From: a virus
Strand: one strand, 5' to 3'
DNA length: 27,983 nt
IMG/VR virus record: IMGVR_UViG_3300043015_001304
Coordinates: 1-27,983 of that record
Shown here in pieces: positions 21,969-27,983 of the stretch. The position numbers and the translations under genes are program-made. Under the pieces are notes generated by a model that saw only the letters and a list, made by a program, of their open reading frames with translations, had not been told where the DNA came from and searched no databases. Numbering within the stretch: position 1 is the first letter of the stretch; every line of letters starts with the position of its first letter.

Positions 21969-22930
21969 TGGCGTTTGGAAACGAATTAAATGTAGCTTTT
22001 GGATCTAATGATGTTTCGGATTTAAATTCTTTTAGAAGGTATGCTGTTCAAACTAAAACACAGAGTGTTACTACTTCCGCACAAACTTTTAATTACACTG
22101 CGCCCTCAGGTTGGAACACTAGTAATGGCACTTTTTATGTTTTGCCAAATTCTTCAGGAATTCTACCTCATTTTTCGGCTAGTGGTACTACAGTCACTGC
22201 TGAATTTCAAGCCTTTAATTCTAGTTTAAAAGCTAACTCTTGGAAAATATATTATTATATTGAGTCTGTTAGTGATTCTGCAACGGGTTACGGTATCCAA
22301 ATTAAAAACGGAAACAACTACACAATTATTGGAGATAACTATCCTGTTTATCAAGTAAAAAGCGGGGGTACTTTAAATTACAATACAATAACAAACACTA
22401 GCTTTAGGCTTTTTAATTTACCTACCGGATTTAATATAAACGAAGATATAATTTTTGTAAAGCTAACTAATTCAGGAAACTTATTTGCTTTATCTAGATT
22501 AAGATATAACGAATCAGTAAATTATAGATTAGGTAGTTCTACAACAAATTCTTTGGAATATAGAGTTATTACTACTGCAAATAATTTACCCTTAGCTAAT
22601 AACTACGGTTTAACTATATATGATGGTAATAGTAATAAAGTCTATGATAGTGGTTATGATATATTTCCATCTAATGGGCAATTTTTGTTGTTAAATGGTT
22701 CTAATACTGCAACTGTTGATAATTTAAAAGATGTTTGGATTAACTTACCTTTTGGAGTTCCTGCTCCAATTTGTCCTAATCCTAGTTTTTTGCCTACTTT
22801 TAATCTTATTAATGGTATAAAACGCTCCTCTAGCACTTTATCTTATGAGCAAGTTAGTGCTGTAGATGATGCTCCGTCTCTTGCGCAGTCTTTTCCGCAT
22901 TTTACAAATGCAAAAATAGTTCAAAGATAA
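21968..22930 (+). CDS. Terminal tail-tip protein, beta-rich
   Basis: A 320-residue protein whose ATG shares one base with the preceding stop. It is rich in Asn, Ser and Tyr, all-beta, and contains two similar patterns, GYGIQIKNGNNYTIIGDNYP (about residue 98) and YGLTIYDGNSNKVYDSGYDI (about residue 217), a repeat I know from small proteins encoded after J genes in gammaproteobacterial phages. There is no catalytic motif. Position at the end of the tail-tip operon suggests it caps or decorates the tip, possibly contacting the receptor. Confidence 0.65.
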   Translation: MAFGNELNVAFGSNDVSDLNSFRRYAVQTKTQSVTTSAQTFNYTAPSGWNTSNGTFYVLPNSSGILPHFSASGTTVTAEFQAFNSSLKANSWKIYYYIESVSDSATGYGIQIKNGNNYTIIGDNYPVYQVKSGGTLNYNTITNTSFRLFNLPTGFNINEDIIFVKLTNSGNLFALSRLRYNESVNYRLGSSTTNSLEYRVITTANNLPLANNYGLTIYDGNSNKVYDSGYDIFPSNGQFLLLNGSNTATVDNLKDVWINLPFGVPAPICPNPSFLPTFNLINGIKRSSSTLSYEQVSAVDDAPSLAQSFPHFTNAKIVQR

Positions 22931-22946
22931 ATAAAAGGAGCTTTAC

Positions 22947-23411
22947 ATGCGTAAATTTAGTTCAAGGTCTTGGAGTCGTTTACAAGGTGTTCACCCTGAT
23001 CTTGTTGAAGTAACAAATACAGCATTGCAGTTATCAAGCGTAGACTTTGGGATTACTCAAGGTCTGCGTACTGTTGAACAACAAAGAGAATACGTCCGTA
23101 CAGGCAAGTCTAAAACAATGAAGTCTAGACATCTTACTGGTCACGCTGTAGATGTTATTGCCTATGTTGACGGAAAATACACTTACAAACCGTTCGACTT
23201 ATACACACAAATTGCAGAGGCTTTCAGAGAGGCCTCTCTACAACACGGAGTACCTGTTCTATGGGGAGCGGCATGGTTAAGATCACTTGATACCTACTCG
23301 TCTGCCTCTGTGGCACTCTCAGACTATGTAGATACAAGGCGGGCAGAAGGCCGTAAGCCTTTTCTAGACGGTCCACACTTTCAATTAACTTGGAAAGACT
23401 ATCCGGTATGA
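22947..23411 (+). CDS. Endolysin, M15 zinc peptidase (L-alanyl-D-glutamate type)
   Basis: A 154-residue lysis enzyme after AAAAGGAGC (22934-22942). The zinc-site motif SRHLTGHAVD (residues 60-69; His 62, Asp 69) and the late GPHFQL (His 144) are those of the VanY/T5-endolysin peptidases that cut the peptide stem of murein. There is no signal peptide, so export needs a holin. Length is normal for the family. Its stop TGA overlaps the next start (ATGA at 23408-23411). Confidence 0.9.
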   Translation: MRKFSSRSWSRLQGVHPDLVEVTNTALQLSSVDFGITQGLRTVEQQREYVRTGKSKTMKSRHLTGHAVDVIAYVDGKYTYKPFDLYTQIAEAFREASLQHGVPVLWGAAWLRSLDTYSSASVALSDYVDTRRAEGRKPFLDGPHFQLTWKDYPV

Positions 23412-23617
23412 AACAAAAAACTTGGAAGAGAGAAACTGCTTGGGCTTTACTGCTCTTCCTTGGTTGGGTAATTATAGGAGAGCAAGATGCAGAAATGGCT
23501 AAAGTCTTGGTTTGGCCCACGTTTACGTTTGCTGGTCTTGCTTTTGGGCTTGATTGGAATAGTAAGCAGTTGCGGAGCGACAAGTCCCTTGAGCCTTTTG
23601 ACAGGGAGCGGCCCTAA
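23408..23617 (+). CDS. Holin candidate (two membrane segments)
   Basis: A 69-residue protein starting at ATG 23408, overlapping the endolysin stop. Two hydrophobic segments (TAWALLLFLGWVIIG, about residues 8-22, and MAKVLVWPTFTFAGLAFGL, about 29-47) are joined by an acidic loop, with a charged polar tail. The size and layout fit a class II holin, and position between endolysin and spanin supports it. I recall similar proteins (…VLVWP…FGLDW…SKQ) in gammaproteobacterial phages. Its last 131 bases also encode the start of the u-spanin in another frame. Confidence 0.7.
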   Translation: MKQKTWKRETAWALLLFLGWVIIGEQDAEMAKVLVWPTFTFAGLAFGLDWNSKQLRSDKSLEPFDRERP

Positions 23618-23894
23618 CGTAGCTGCTAATACTCAGGCAGGGAAAACCAACAATCAAACAATAGGTACAACTGAAGTAGATGAAGGACAAAAGATAGTAA
23701 GACCGAAAGCTAGAGATATTACTCAAACTAGTGAGGAAAACTCTAACAAAGTACAATCGGATAAAATTGAAACCGTAGTAGTAAATGAACTTGATCCAAA
23801 GTTCTTATTAATGTTTATTTTTGCCTTTATTGTATGGTCTTATTTCCTTTATATGCTGCCTTCTCCTGATCAAATTTGGAAGAAGAAAAAATAG
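23487..23894 (+). CDS. Unimolecular spanin (u-spanin) candidate
   Basis: A 135-residue protein after TAGGAG (23475-23480). The N-terminus is a lipoprotein signal: basic MQKWLKSWFGPRLR, a hydrophobic core, and lipobox VSSC with Cys 29. The middle is polar and Thr/Asn-rich (SGPNVAANTQAGKTNNQTIG). The C-terminus has a membrane helix (FLLMFIFAFIVWSYFLYML, about 106-124) and a lysine tail. An outer-membrane lipid anchor plus an inner-membrane C-terminal helix in one chain is the layout of T1 gp11, and the length is similar. It would fuse the two membranes at lysis. The stop TAG is part of promoter copy 3. Confidence 0.8.
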   Translation: MQKWLKSWFGPRLRLLVLLLGLIGIVSSCGATSPLSLLTGSGPNVAANTQAGKTNNQTIGTTEVDEGQKIVRPKARDITQTSEENSNKVQSDKIETVVVNELDPKFLLMFIFAFIVWSYFLYMLPSPDQIWKKKK

Positions 23895-23909
23895 TTGACC
23901 TTTAAGAAT
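23889..23909 (+). promoter_or_regulatory. Phage promoter-like motif, copy 3
   Basis: Contains AATAGTTGACCTTTAAGAAT (23890-23909), and is identical over 24 bases to copy 1. It overlaps the u-spanin stop codon (TAG 23892-23894). The putative start is G 23906. No reading frame follows; the next 80 bases form two hairpins. Confidence 0.6.
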
Positions 23910-23990
23910 AAAGAGACAGGTTTAGACTCTCAAGTTTACCTGAATGTCTCTTTATGGGTGTAGTTAATTTCTATTGCTACACCCCTCATT
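23906..23990 (+). ncRNA. Possible short two-hairpin RNA
   Basis: From the putative start of promoter copy 3, the first hairpin pairs 23909-23918 with 23945-23954 (10 bp, TAAAGAGACA/TGTCTCTTTA) plus three inner pairs after a 4-base bulge. The second is the stem at 23956-23984. The transcript would be about 80-85 bases with no start codon in a useful context. It could be a small RNA or an RNase III processing site between the lysis and head operons. Confidence 0.4.
23956..23990 (+). terminator. Terminator-like hairpin between lysis and head operons
   Basis: GGGTGTAG (23956-23963) pairs perfectly with CTACACCC (23977-23984), plus one G-U pair inside and a loop of about 11 bases. The following CTCATTTAT is a weak T-run, so termination may be partial. 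It sits before promoter copy 4. Confidence 0.55.
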
Positions 23991-24002
23991 TATAACACAA
24001 AT

Positions 24003-24023
24003 AAATAGTTGACCTTTAAGAAG
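24003..24023 (+). promoter_or_regulatory. Phage promoter-like motif, copy 4
   Basis: AATAGTTGACCTTTAAGAAG (24004-24023) matches the SP6 promoter, as I recall it (TTTAGGTGACACTATAGAAG), at 13 of 20 positions. The putative start is G 24020, giving a 16-base leader to ATG 24036 that consists almost wholly of the ribosome site. It would drive the portal/head operon. Confidence 0.65.
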
Positions 24024-24035
24024 GAGGAACCCTCT
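24022..24035 (+). promoter_or_regulatory. Ribosome site in a small hairpin
   Basis: AGGAGG (24022-24027) is ideally spaced from ATG 24036. GGAGG (24023-24027) can pair with CCTCT (24031-24035; one G-U) around a 3-base loop, so the ribosome site could be partly masked in RNA starting at 24020. Confidence 0.4.
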
Positions 24036-24323
24036 ATGGCTAGAGAAAAAGATCCTCGACTAGCACGGGCTGGAGTAGCTGGTTTTAATAAGCCTAAGAG
24101 AACTCCTAATCACCCTACTAAGTCACATATTGTTGTTGCTAAAGAAGGCGACAAAGTAAAAACAATTAGATTTGGTTCACAAGGAGTTAAAGGTTCTCCT
24201 AAGAAAACTAATGAATCAGAGTCTTATAGAAAAAGACGTGAAGGTTGGAAAGCTAGACATGCTACTAATATTGCCAAAGGTAAAATGTCTGCTGCTTACT
24301 GGGCTAATAAAGTAAAATGGTAG
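24036..24323 (+). CDS. Conserved small basic phage protein (MAREKDPRLARAG family)
   Basis: A 95-residue basic protein. I chose ATG 24036, right after AGGAGG, over an in-frame upstream ATG at 24009 that would lie inside the promoter motif. The sequence DPRLARAGVAGFNKPKRTPN, then SHIVVAKEGDKVKTIRFG, and the end NIAKGKMSAAYWANKVKW are a pattern I recognise as a widespread conserved protein next to portal genes (I believe DUF5872, not certain). Its function is unknown; the basic composition suggests nucleic-acid contact. The portal gene starts ten bases after its stop. Confidence 0.8.
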   Translation: MAREKDPRLARAGVAGFNKPKRTPNHPTKSHIVVAKEGDKVKTIRFGSQGVKGSPKKTNESESYRKRREGWKARHATNIAKGKMSAAYWANKVKW

Positions 24324-24333
24324 GAGCATAATA

Positions 24334-25902
24334 ATGGCATTGTTAAAACAACCTAATAAAAATTATAAAAAGAGTGTAGCTGATCCTACAGATAAGTATC
24401 ATTCTTTGTATCCTCTATGGAAAAAGTCTAGAGCTATCCTACAAGGGCAATCTAATGCTAAAGCACATGATTACAACTTAGAAGTAGATTTCAGTAATCT
24501 TCTAATTCCTTTTTCTCCTAGTATGACACCTGCTCAATATGAGTTTTATAAGTCAGAGGCAGAACTACCGGGATTAACTTCTCAATACTGCAAAGTGCTT
24601 ATTAGTGCTCTACTAAGAAAAGACTCGACTTTAACTTTACCAGAGCAGCCACCAGAGGACGCTTTTAATTGGATTAAAAACGAATTTACTGCTGAAGGTA
24701 AATCATTATTTAACTTTTTAGATAAAGCTCTTTGGGAAGAACTACAAACTTCTAATGCTTGGGTTTTTGTAGATAGACCTTTTGTTTCTGATGAAGAATA
24801 TGATATGATGACTCCTGAAGAAAGAGAGACTATTAAACCTTATCCTACCTTGATCGAGGCAGAAAATGTTATTAACATTCAAACCTCAACTCATCCCGTT
24901 ACTCGTAAAAAAACTCTTAGTAGATTTATTACTAGATATCTTACTGAGAAGTATAAATCAGATAACCCTTGGCATCCTGATTATGTTGATACTGTTGCTG
25001 ATCATTACTTAGATGAACAAGGTTTTCTTGTTATTGATATTTATCAAAAAGAAGACTCTAACAACGAGATTAAAGTTCTTAATGGTGAAGCAAGACAGGA
25101 GTATCCTAGAGATGCTCAAGAGCTAGGGTTTGAACTAGTTGATCGTAAAATGCCAATGATTTTCGGCAAACGTTTAGACAGAATTCCTGCTTGGCCTTTA
25201 AATGGTCAGCTAGACTACGTTGAACCAGTGCTAATGCCTTTAGTTGATAGAGAAATTTCTTTATACAATAAGGTATCCCGGCGTAATCACTTGTTATACG
25301 GTGCAGCTACTTATACTCCTGTAGTTCAGTCCGATATGACAGATGAAGAGTTTGAAGAACTAGTTGGAGCAGGTTTAGGTACATGGCTAAGAGTTCGTAA
25401 AGACGAATCAATTACTGTACTAGAAACCCCTACTAGTGCATTATCTGATATGGATAGGGCAATTACAGCTACAGTAGAAGAAATGGCTAAAATGGGTATC
25501 CGTATGCTATCCCCTGAAATGGCTGCTTCTGGAGTTGCCTTGGAAATTAGGAATGCCTCACAAACAGCACAGCTAGGGACTCTTAACGCTAAGATTTCTG
25601 CTACAATGAAAGAAATTATTGCTTTTATGATAAACTGGAAGTATGATTCTGATTTCACAGCAGATGATATTGAATTCCAGCTATCAAGTGATTTCTCACC
25701 AATGGTAGGTGGAGAAGGTGCGATGCGGCTTGTTTCAGAGTGGTATCAAACAGGCATTATTTCTCGTGAAACATTTATTAATATTGCTAAATACAATGAT
25801 TTCTTACCTGCTGATTATGATGATGAATCTGCTATTGAACAAATTCAAACTGATCCGTTAACTCAAACTCCAGCAGATGATCAAGTAGCAATAGAAGAAT
25901 AA
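24334..25902 (+). CDS. Portal protein (DUF4055-like)
   Basis: A 522-residue protein starting after TAGGAGC (24322-24328). The opening (YHSLYPLWKKSRAILQGQSN, then PFSPSMTPAQYEFYKSEAEL) and the segment DKALWEELQTSNAWVFVDRP fit the DUF4055 family of phage portal-like proteins. The C-terminal half has a long helical stretch (MAASGVALEIRNASQTAQLG), as in the stem/clip region of portals. It should form the dodecameric ring through which DNA enters the head. A MuF-type head protein follows, the usual partner of a portal, which supports the call. Confidence 0.8.
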   Translation: MALLKQPNKNYKKSVADPTDKYHSLYPLWKKSRAILQGQSNAKAHDYNLEVDFSNLLIPFSPSMTPAQYEFYKSEAELPGLTSQYCKVLISALLRKDSTLTLPEQPPEDAFNWIKNEFTAEGKSLFNFLDKALWEELQTSNAWVFVDRPFVSDEEYDMMTPEERETIKPYPTLIEAENVINIQTSTHPVTRKKTLSRFITRYLTEKYKSDNPWHPDYVDTVADHYLDEQGFLVIDIYQKEDSNNEIKVLNGEARQEYPRDAQELGFELVDRKMPMIFGKRLDRIPAWPLNGQLDYVEPVLMPLVDREISLYNKVSRRNHLLYGAATYTPVVQSDMTDEEFEELVGAGLGTWLRVRKDESITVLETPTSALSDMDRAITATVEEMAKMGIRMLSPEMAASGVALEIRNASQTAQLGTLNAKISATMKEIIAFMINWKYDSDFTADDIEFQLSSDFSPMVGGEGAMRLVSEWYQTGIISRETFINIAKYNDFLPADYDDESAIEQIQTDPLTQTPADDQVAIEE

Positions 25903-25911
25903 TTAACTTAT

Positions 25912-25967
25912 GACCGAAAGTCCCTGATGTTGTCTAGTTACTTCATTACACCTCGGTCGTCTAACTA
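25912..25967 (+). promoter_or_regulatory. Possible pseudoknot leader before the MuF gene
   Basis: GACCGA (25912-25917) can pair with TCGGTC (25953-25958), and TAGTTA (25935-25940) with TAACTA (25962-25967); the interleaved order is that of an H-type pseudoknot. It ends four bases before the AGAGGAG ribosome site. Each stem has only six pairs, so chance is a real alternative. Confidence 0.3.
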
Positions 25968-25983
25968 CTCAGAGGAGTACTAG

Positions 25984-27983
25984 ATGGATATTAATCAAAA
26001 AATTTTTGACAGTATAGTTGAACATATGACCGATGTTAGGCTGTATGAAGAAGGCGTACAGTTGCAAAACAGGCGTATTTTAAAACGTCATAGAGAAAAT
26101 TTAAGTAAACTTTTAGGAAAAGACGTAAAATCTAATGTTGCTCCTGAAATTAAAAGATTTAATAAAGAATTAAACTCTCATTTAGTTTCTTCTATTAAAG
26201 AATTTTCTACTTCGCAACTATCATTTCATAGTGATAACTTTTACAAAGAAACTAAAAAGTTTTATAAAGTTACTCGGCCTAATACTAAAGAACTTTTAGC
26301 AGAAATTGTTGGTCCTAATATTAAAGGGGACAAAACTCTTGTTAAAAATTTGAATAATATCTCATCAGGTGAACTTGTTCGTGTTCAAACTAAAGTACGA
26401 GCAGGTTTAGCTAAAGGTACTCCTCCTAAAGAAATTATTGCAAGTGTTTTAAAAACTACAAAGTTAACAGAAGCACAAGCTAAGACTTTAACACGTACCT
26501 CTATTACAAGCACTCAAACTGCTGCATTAAACAAAGTTGTTGAAAGTAATAAACCTTTAATTAAGGGTTATATGTTTACTGCTATTTTAGATAGTAGAAC
26601 AAGCCCTATCTGCTCTTATCATAATGGAAAAATTTATGATGTAGATGATATGAGGTTTAAACCGCCTTTGCATTGGAATTGCCGTAGCACTTTGGTACCA
26701 ATTATCAAGTCTAAAGATGAGCTTTTAGATACAGACAGTAATAGGATTAAAAAGAATGTTTTGAAACAAGAAGATCCTACGAAGCTAACAGGGATAGCAG
26801 CTAAAAAGGAAACTTTTGGAGAATGGTTAAAAAGACAAACCTTTGAAACTCAAACTAATATTTTAGGTAGTATGGATAAGGCTAACTTATTCAGGGAAGG
26901 AAAACTAAAATATGAGCAATTTATTACTCAAGCGGGTAAAGCACTTTCTATTCAGGCTCTCCGTAGCCGCGCTGCTCAAGCGGTTTCCGTATTCTTACCA
27001 AAACAAAAGCTACGAGAACAAACCGTCGATATCAGAGTTTCAAGGCCCAGTTCCCTTATTAACAACCCTAAGAACAAAGAAGAGCTCAAAAACCTCTTTG
27101 TATTAGACAGCGATGATTATTCTAAGACTTTATCACTAACAGATTTTAAAGGTACTACGTTAGCAGGTAAAACTGCTTCTAGACGTAGAACAGGTAATGT
27201 GTTTGATGAACGCAACTTTTCGGCTGATCCTCTAACAGGAGAAATTAAGAATAACTTAATGTACGATCCTGATTTTAATTTGCTGCAAGAGCGGTTAGAC
27301 TTTATGAAAGCCTCTAAACTTTTAAAAGCGGATGAAAAAGACTTTATTGAAAGCACTGTTTTATCGTTAGATGATAAGATTTCTGTTAATCAACAAACGG
27401 TAATAGTAGAAAACTTAAGGGTTGTATTTGAACGTTATGCTAAAGACAAAAAGCCTTGGGATGATTTTGCGGCAGTTGTAAGAGCAGAAAATAGGTTTGC
27501 TGTACAAAACGTTTCTAGGCTTCTTGATACACGATCAAGGAAAAAATCTGAATTGTTTCTTAGCTACATGAATGTTAAAGACGACGTTCCTAAAGTACAG
27601 ATTATGGGTAATTATTATTCCTTCGATGATCTTCAGGAAGATCTTTTAAAAGACCAAAGATTTATTGACAATTGGCGAGCTAAACAAGGGGCTAAGCTAG
27701 CTAAGAAGATATACTTTACAGGCAGATTGCCTATGAAAGCTTATTTTCGTAAATTTACTGCAAAGTATCCTGATGAAAAAAAGATCAAAAAAGGTATAGA
27801 AAAGATAATAAAATCCGATCCAAAAACAAAGTTACTCTATAATATCTGGAAAAATTGGGGAAAACCTACTGAATCCTTTTTTGAAAAGTACAAAAGAGAA
27901 TTTCGAGAAGAGGTTCGTCAAATATTAGATCTTGAGTTTTTATTTAAAAAGAAGAAACCAACTTCTAAAGTAATGGATGATAA
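25984..27983 (+). CDS. MuF/SPP1 gp7-type head morphogenesis protein with long extension (partial)
   Basis: Open from ATG 25984 (AGAGGAG site at 25971-25977) through the window end, at least 666 residues. Residues about 201-239 contain DSRTSPICSYHNGKIYD and then PPLHWNCRSTLVPI, the C-x(n)-HG and H-NCR signature of Mu gpF and SPP1 gp7. These proteins sit with the portal and help prohead assembly or enter the head. Typical members end soon after this signature; here at least 425 further residues follow, mostly charged helix and mixed alpha/beta (DLQEDLLKDQRFIDNWR, FFEKYKREFREEVRQ), with no domain I recognise. The end lies outside the window. Confidence 0.85.
   Translation, partial: MDINQKIFDSIVEHMTDVRLYEEGVQLQNRRILKRHRENLSKLLGKDVKSNVAPEIKRFNKELNSHLVSSIKEFSTSQLSFHSDNFYKETKKFYKVTRPNTKELLAEIVGPNIKGDKTLVKNLNNISSGELVRVQTKVRAGLAKGTPPKEIIASVLKTTKLTEAQAKTLTRTSITSTQTAALNKVVESNKPLIKGYMFTAILDSRTSPICSYHNGKIYDVDDMRFKPPLHWNCRSTLVPIIKSKDELLDTDSNRIKKNVLKQEDPTKLTGIAAKKETFGEWLKRQTFETQTNILGSMDKANLFREGKLKYEQFITQAGKALSIQALRSRAAQAVSVFLPKQKLREQTVDIRVSRPSSLINNPKNKEELKNLFVLDSDDYSKTLSLTDFKGTTLAGKTASRRRTGNVFDERNFSADPLTGEIKNNLMYDPDFNLLQERLDFMKASKLLKADEKDFIESTVLSLDDKISVNQQTVIVENLRVVFERYAKDKKPWDDFAAVVRAENRFAVQNVSRLLDTRSRKKSELFLSYMNVKDDVPKVQIMGNYYSFDDLQEDLLKDQRFIDNWRAKQGAKLAKKIYFTGRLPMKAYFRKFTAKYPDEKKIKKGIEKIIKSDPKTKLLYNIWKNWGKPTESFFEKYKREFREEVRQILDLEFLFKKKKPTSKVMDD

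Noticed and set aside
26912-27106. A 64-codon + strand frame within the MuF-type gene.
   Set aside because: It lies wholly inside a much longer frame that carries the gpF/gp7 signature and is open across the region.
1-27983. tRNA genes, CRISPR arrays, integrase or repressor genes.
   Set aside because: No cloverleaf, regular spaced repeat array or matching protein motif was found on either strand.

Overview
The window is part of the genome of an AT-rich, apparently strictly lytic tailed phage. Every supported gene is on the + strand and genes are tightly packed. The tail-tip genes (a run in the order of lambda M-K-L-J) indicate a long flexible siphovirus-type tail. A lipoprotein-type unimolecular spanin indicates a Gram-negative host. 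The fibre genes and a phoH gene resemble those I know from marine phages of gammaproteobacteria and cyanobacteria; the exact host cannot be named from sequence alone. No integrase, repressor, tRNA, CRISPR array or insertion sequence was seen.

Layout. (1) 2-3128: the end of one gene and fourteen tiny genes, mostly with overlapping stop/start codons, ending in a 33-bp hairpin terminator (3159-3240). (2) 3129-3703: a 575-bp gene-free interval with that terminator, a repeated promoter-like motif, 22-bp direct repeats and a multi-branched fold closed by a perfect 22-bp inverted repeat, directly before the packaging genes. (3) 3704-6663: small terminase, a membrane coiled-coil protein, two tiny basic proteins, large terminase and two more basic proteins, then a terminator. 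(4) 6747-13078: receptor-binding and fibre genes with repeated modules, a glycine-rich adhesin, a fibre chaperone and a LamG-like protein. (5) 13104-13799: phoH. (6) 13861-22930: tail-tip operon in which a J-like hub appears divided over several polypeptides. (7) 22947-23894: lysis cassette of M15 endolysin, holin candidate and u-spanin. (8) 23889-24035: two further promoter motifs flanking two hairpins. (9) 24036-27983: a small conserved protein, the portal, and a MuF-type head protein that runs off the window.

The most notable signal is a motif found four times, only between genes (about 3277, 13803, 23889, 24003). It resembles the SP6 RNA polymerase promoter (13 of 20 positions for the best copy) and predicts a phage-encoded single-subunit RNA polymerase outside this window. 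Two copies precede structured non-coding RNA and two directly precede operons (tail tip; portal/head). With the long hairpins, which could be RNase III sites, this suggests a T7/SP6-like transcription scheme in a phage with a siphovirus tail. All functional statements rest on reading motifs by eye; no database search was possible.
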